Translations under genes and position numbers: made by a program
Shown: positions 5,070-6,806 of the stretch, one piece after another
Position numbering within the stretch: the first letter of the stretch is position 1
Layout: each line of letters starts with the position of its first letter
The notes under the pieces: model-generated
Seen by the model: the letters and a program-made list of their open reading frames with translations, nothing else
What the model was told of the DNA's origin: nothing
The model's database searches: none
DNA from: Myxococcales bacterium
GTDB lineage: Bacteria > Myxococcota_A > Polyangia > Fen-1088
Length of the DNA stretch: 6,806 bases
Direction of reading: 5' to 3'
Assembly (NCBI GenBank): GCA_003170035.1
Contig: PMZX01000408.1
Location: forward strand, 15,852 to 22,657

Positions 5070-6494
5070 CTACTCTTCTCGCCAGTACTGAACTATGCCT
5101 GCGGCCCGCTCGGACTCGATGTTGTTGGTGACGGGGTTGCTCGGCATGCGCGCGCTGTCGAGGATGACGATGATCCTCTTCTTAACCTTTCCCGATTCGC
5201 CCGTGGCCACCACCCGGTACACGCGCGGCGGTCCCACGTAGGCCACTTGCGAAAGTTGTGCCTCGGTGATGGTAATCCCAGTCAGTGTCTGCATGAGCTG
5301 GTAGCGCGGATCATCGCGCGCGATGGAACCAGCGGGATTGCTCAGAACCCCGATCAGCGTTTTCAGCGAGTCGAACCCGACCGCCTGACTGCGCTCGCAT
5401 AGGATGCTGGCCAGGGGATAGAGACGATTGTCATCGAGGATGCTGGGGTCCGCCGGTGGCTTACTGGGGTCGGGAAAGAGCGCCGCGCGCACCAGACCCA
5501 CTATGAGCGGGGTGCAGTCGCTCTTGACCGAAGCCAGGTTGACCCTGCATTGCTTTTTGTCGTCACTGGCATAGACGGTAAAATTCGACGCGAAAGCCTC
5601 GGCGTAGTCTGGGTCCATGCCGCGAACCAAGTTGGTCTCTTCGACCGTGTCGTAACGATTGTTGTGGGCCTGGTAGGGATCGTCGCGTTGGTCGTAGCGG
5701 TAATCTTCCGGTCCCGCCGCATTGGCATCCACGGCGAATGCTTGTTCGTCGGCGTCAGCCCAGTCGATGAGGGCGCGCGCGAGATCCGTGCGATCGATGA
5801 ACTGACCCTCGGCGTTGCGCTGTTCGAACAACCAATTGTAACGGGGCGAGGCCATCAAAGCCTGCAGGAGACGGAACACGATGAGTTGCTGTGAACGGTC
5901 GGGAGTCATGCCGCCGCCGCAGTTGATGTCGATCTTGCCATCCTCGTTGGTGATCTCTGCGTCCATGTGCCCCGCAGGAATGCCCAGGCCAGTGGCCTCG
6001 CTGGTGTCAATCCCGATCAGCCCGGACAGAAGCGCGGTCTCCATCTTGGAGCCGGCAAAGAAGCCCAAGAGCGGGGTCACATAGTCGGTCACGCGCAGGC
6101 TGATGCCGAGGTCCTGGCCCGTCTGATCGGTGAGCATCTTCTGCGCCGTCGCCATGATGGGCTCGACAAAACGGAGCTGAATCTTGATGAGCAAGCGCGA
6201 CAGCGACAGTGCAGAGCGGGCCAGGTAGTGAGCGCGCACCTCATCGCGCGCGTTGGCTGCCTGGGCCGCGTCCACGGTGGTCCCGTAGGTGAACTGGGCC
6301 ACCAAGGCAATCAGCAAGGTAAGCGACGCGATGGTGATGAGAAAGGCCACGCCGCTTTCCCGGTCACGCGCGCGGCGTGCGCGAAAGCGCGCGGCCAGCG
6401 TCTTGTGCAACCCAGACCAACAAGCCTGTCGACTTTCCCCTTGCACGGCGAGAACCGCGGATCCTGCGGGAAAGACTTGCTTGCGTGGATTCAT
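5070..6494 (-). CDS. gspK: Type II secretion system minor pseudopilin GspK
   Basis: GspK caps the pseudopilus tip together with GspI and GspJ, and is processed by the prepilin peptidase. From the ATG at 6494 the protein has 474 residues. Its type IV pilin-like signal is RDRESG followed by VAFLITIASLTLLIALVAQF, with cleavage after Gly48. As in other GspK proteins, the Glu expected at position +5 of the mature chain is absent. The helical N-terminus (DEVRAHYLARSALSLSRLLI) is followed by the conserved EDGKIDIN (184-191) and LIDWADADEQ (242-251) and ends in GIVQYWREE. An extended Asp-rich segment near 255-290 may bind calcium, as in the family. The start is uncertain: 6503 (one base after the gspJ stop), 6494, 6446 (GTG) or 6410 (TTG) are all possible. 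Only 6410 gives a leader of usual length, about 20 residues. No start has a strong Shine-Dalgarno. Confidence 0.88.
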   Translation of the reverse strand: MNPRKQVFPAGSAVLAVQGESRQACWSGLHKTLAARFRARRARDRESGVAFLITIASLTLLIALVAQFTYGTTVDAAQAANARDEVRAHYLARSALSLSRLLIKIQLRFVEPIMATAQKMLTDQTGQDLGISLRVTDYVTPLLGFFAGSKMETALLSGLIGIDTSEATGLGIPAGHMDAEITNEDGKIDINCGGGMTPDRSQQLIVFRLLQALMASPRYNWLFEQRNAEGQFIDRTDLARALIDWADADEQAFAVDANAAGPEDYRYDQRDDPYQAHNNRYDTVEETNLVRGMDPDYAEAFASNFTVYASDDKKQCRVNLASVKSDCTPLIVGLVRAALFPDPSKPPADPSILDDNRLYPLASILCERSQAVGFDSLKTLIGVLSNPAGSIARDDPRYQLMQTLTGITITEAQLSQVAYVGPPRVYRVVATGESGKVKKRIIVILDSARMPSNPVTNNIESERAAGIVQYWREE

Positions 6495-6504
6495 GGCGTG
6501 CATC

Positions 6505-6806
6505 TCAGGACCGGCCCGGGCGATAGTCGACCTGCTCGGTGACCTGCAGCCGTGCCGTGCTGGTGAAGGTCGCGGGCTTGCCGCGCTCATCGATGACGGT
6601 CAGGGAAATCCGCACCTGGGTGGGCAGGTATTGCAGGCCGTCTGCTCCCATGGTGTTCCATTCCTCTTTCCACTCCTTCTTCTTGTAGTCGTAGAAGCTG
6701 AACTTCACGCTGGCCACCGCCGGACACAGGACGTAGGTTTCACCAGGAATCTTCGTCGGATCTTTGGTCTCCAGACGGCGGGTTTCCCGGCGCATCAGGT
6801 TGGTGA
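6505..6806 (-). CDS. gspJ: Type II secretion system minor pseudopilin GspJ, C-terminal fragment (cut by window edge)
   Basis: The last 99 or so codons of a gene read from the right edge end at the TGA at 6507-6505. The sequence TNLMRRETRRLETKDPTKIP, then a strand VASVKFSFYDYKKKEWKEEW, then LPTQVRISLTVIDERGKP, has the GspJ pattern. That is an LxRRE..L motif, a strand with an aromatic ..YD...W..EW element, and a long beta-hairpin ending the protein. GspJ is a minor pseudopilin of the pseudopilus tip that works with GspI and GspK. An internal Met at 6795 is not the true start because the frame stays open through the edge and the pilin signal helix is missing. Its stop is 1 base from one possible gspK start (6503), fitting an operon. 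Identity is well supported by the pattern and by the gspK gene next door. Confidence 0.87.
   Translation of the reverse strand, partial: TNLMRRETRRLETKDPTKIPGETYVLCPAVASVKFSFYDYKKKEWKEEWNTMGADGLQYLPTQVRISLTVIDERGKPATFTSTARLQVTEQVDYRPGRS

Noticed and set aside
3390..5402. A 670-codon open frame on the plus strand opposite gspL and part of gspK
   Set aside because: It lies entirely opposite well-recognised T2SS genes. Its protein is His/Gly/Arg/Leu-rich with no recognisable domain, as expected of antisense frames in high-GC DNA, where stop codons are rare. It crosses a gene boundary and has no ribosome site that I trust.
6588..6590. GspK start at ATG 6590
   Set aside because: It would overlap gspJ by 86 bases and add a Ser/Pro/Arg-rich segment that is an out-of-frame reading of the gspJ end.
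1..6806. Sigma-54 promoter (TGGCAC-N5-TTGCA) serving the activator or the gsp genes
   Set aside because: I looked for TGGCAC-like sequences with a correctly spaced TTGC on both strands and found only out-of-context partial matches such as TGGCAC near 534 inside the activator gene.

Overview
The window looks like chromosome from a GC-rich bacterium of the former Deltaproteobacteria, most likely Myxococcota. The reasons are the type II secretion (T2SS) gene order ending in gspN, a PilM-like GspL, a stand-alone sigma-54 activator, and a LexA-type operator that resembles the Myxococcus xanthus LexA motif as I remember it. Assignment to a genus is not possible from this sequence.

Layout. Bases 1-131 (minus strand) hold the first 43 codons of lexA, the SOS repressor, cut by the window edge. 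Bases 132-323 form a divergent control region. It carries a convincing sigma-70-type promoter for lexA with two LexA-box-like sites lying on the -10/start region and in the spacer. Bases 324-1379 (plus strand) encode a 351-residue sigma-54-dependent activator made only of an AAA+ domain and a Fis-type helix-turn-helix, with no sensory domain. It converges on the T2SS block. A perfect 12-bp inverted repeat contains both stop codons at the convergence point.

Bases 1387-6806 (minus strand) are the 3' end of a T2SS operon, read in the order gspJ (partial), gspK, gspL, gspM, gspN. Most junctions are short (4, 7 and 18 bases), and the gspM and gspN ribosome sites overlap or lie within the end of the preceding gene, so the genes are probably cotranscribed and translationally linked. 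GspJ and GspK are minor pseudopilins that form the tip of the pseudopilus. GspL and GspM form the inner-membrane platform that links the cytoplasmic ATPase to the pseudopilus. GspN is an accessory inner-membrane/periplasmic protein, here with a tail of about 150 residues rich in Pro and Ala. The operon promoter and gspC-I would lie beyond base 6806, if the usual gene order holds.

No RNA gene, CRISPR array, insertion sequence or phage gene is visible. The T2SS and lexA genes are ordinary. The points most worth checking are the lexA operator layout, the repeat-bearing GspN tail, the uncertain GspK start, the convergent hairpin, and whether the activator without a sensor has anything to do with secretion.
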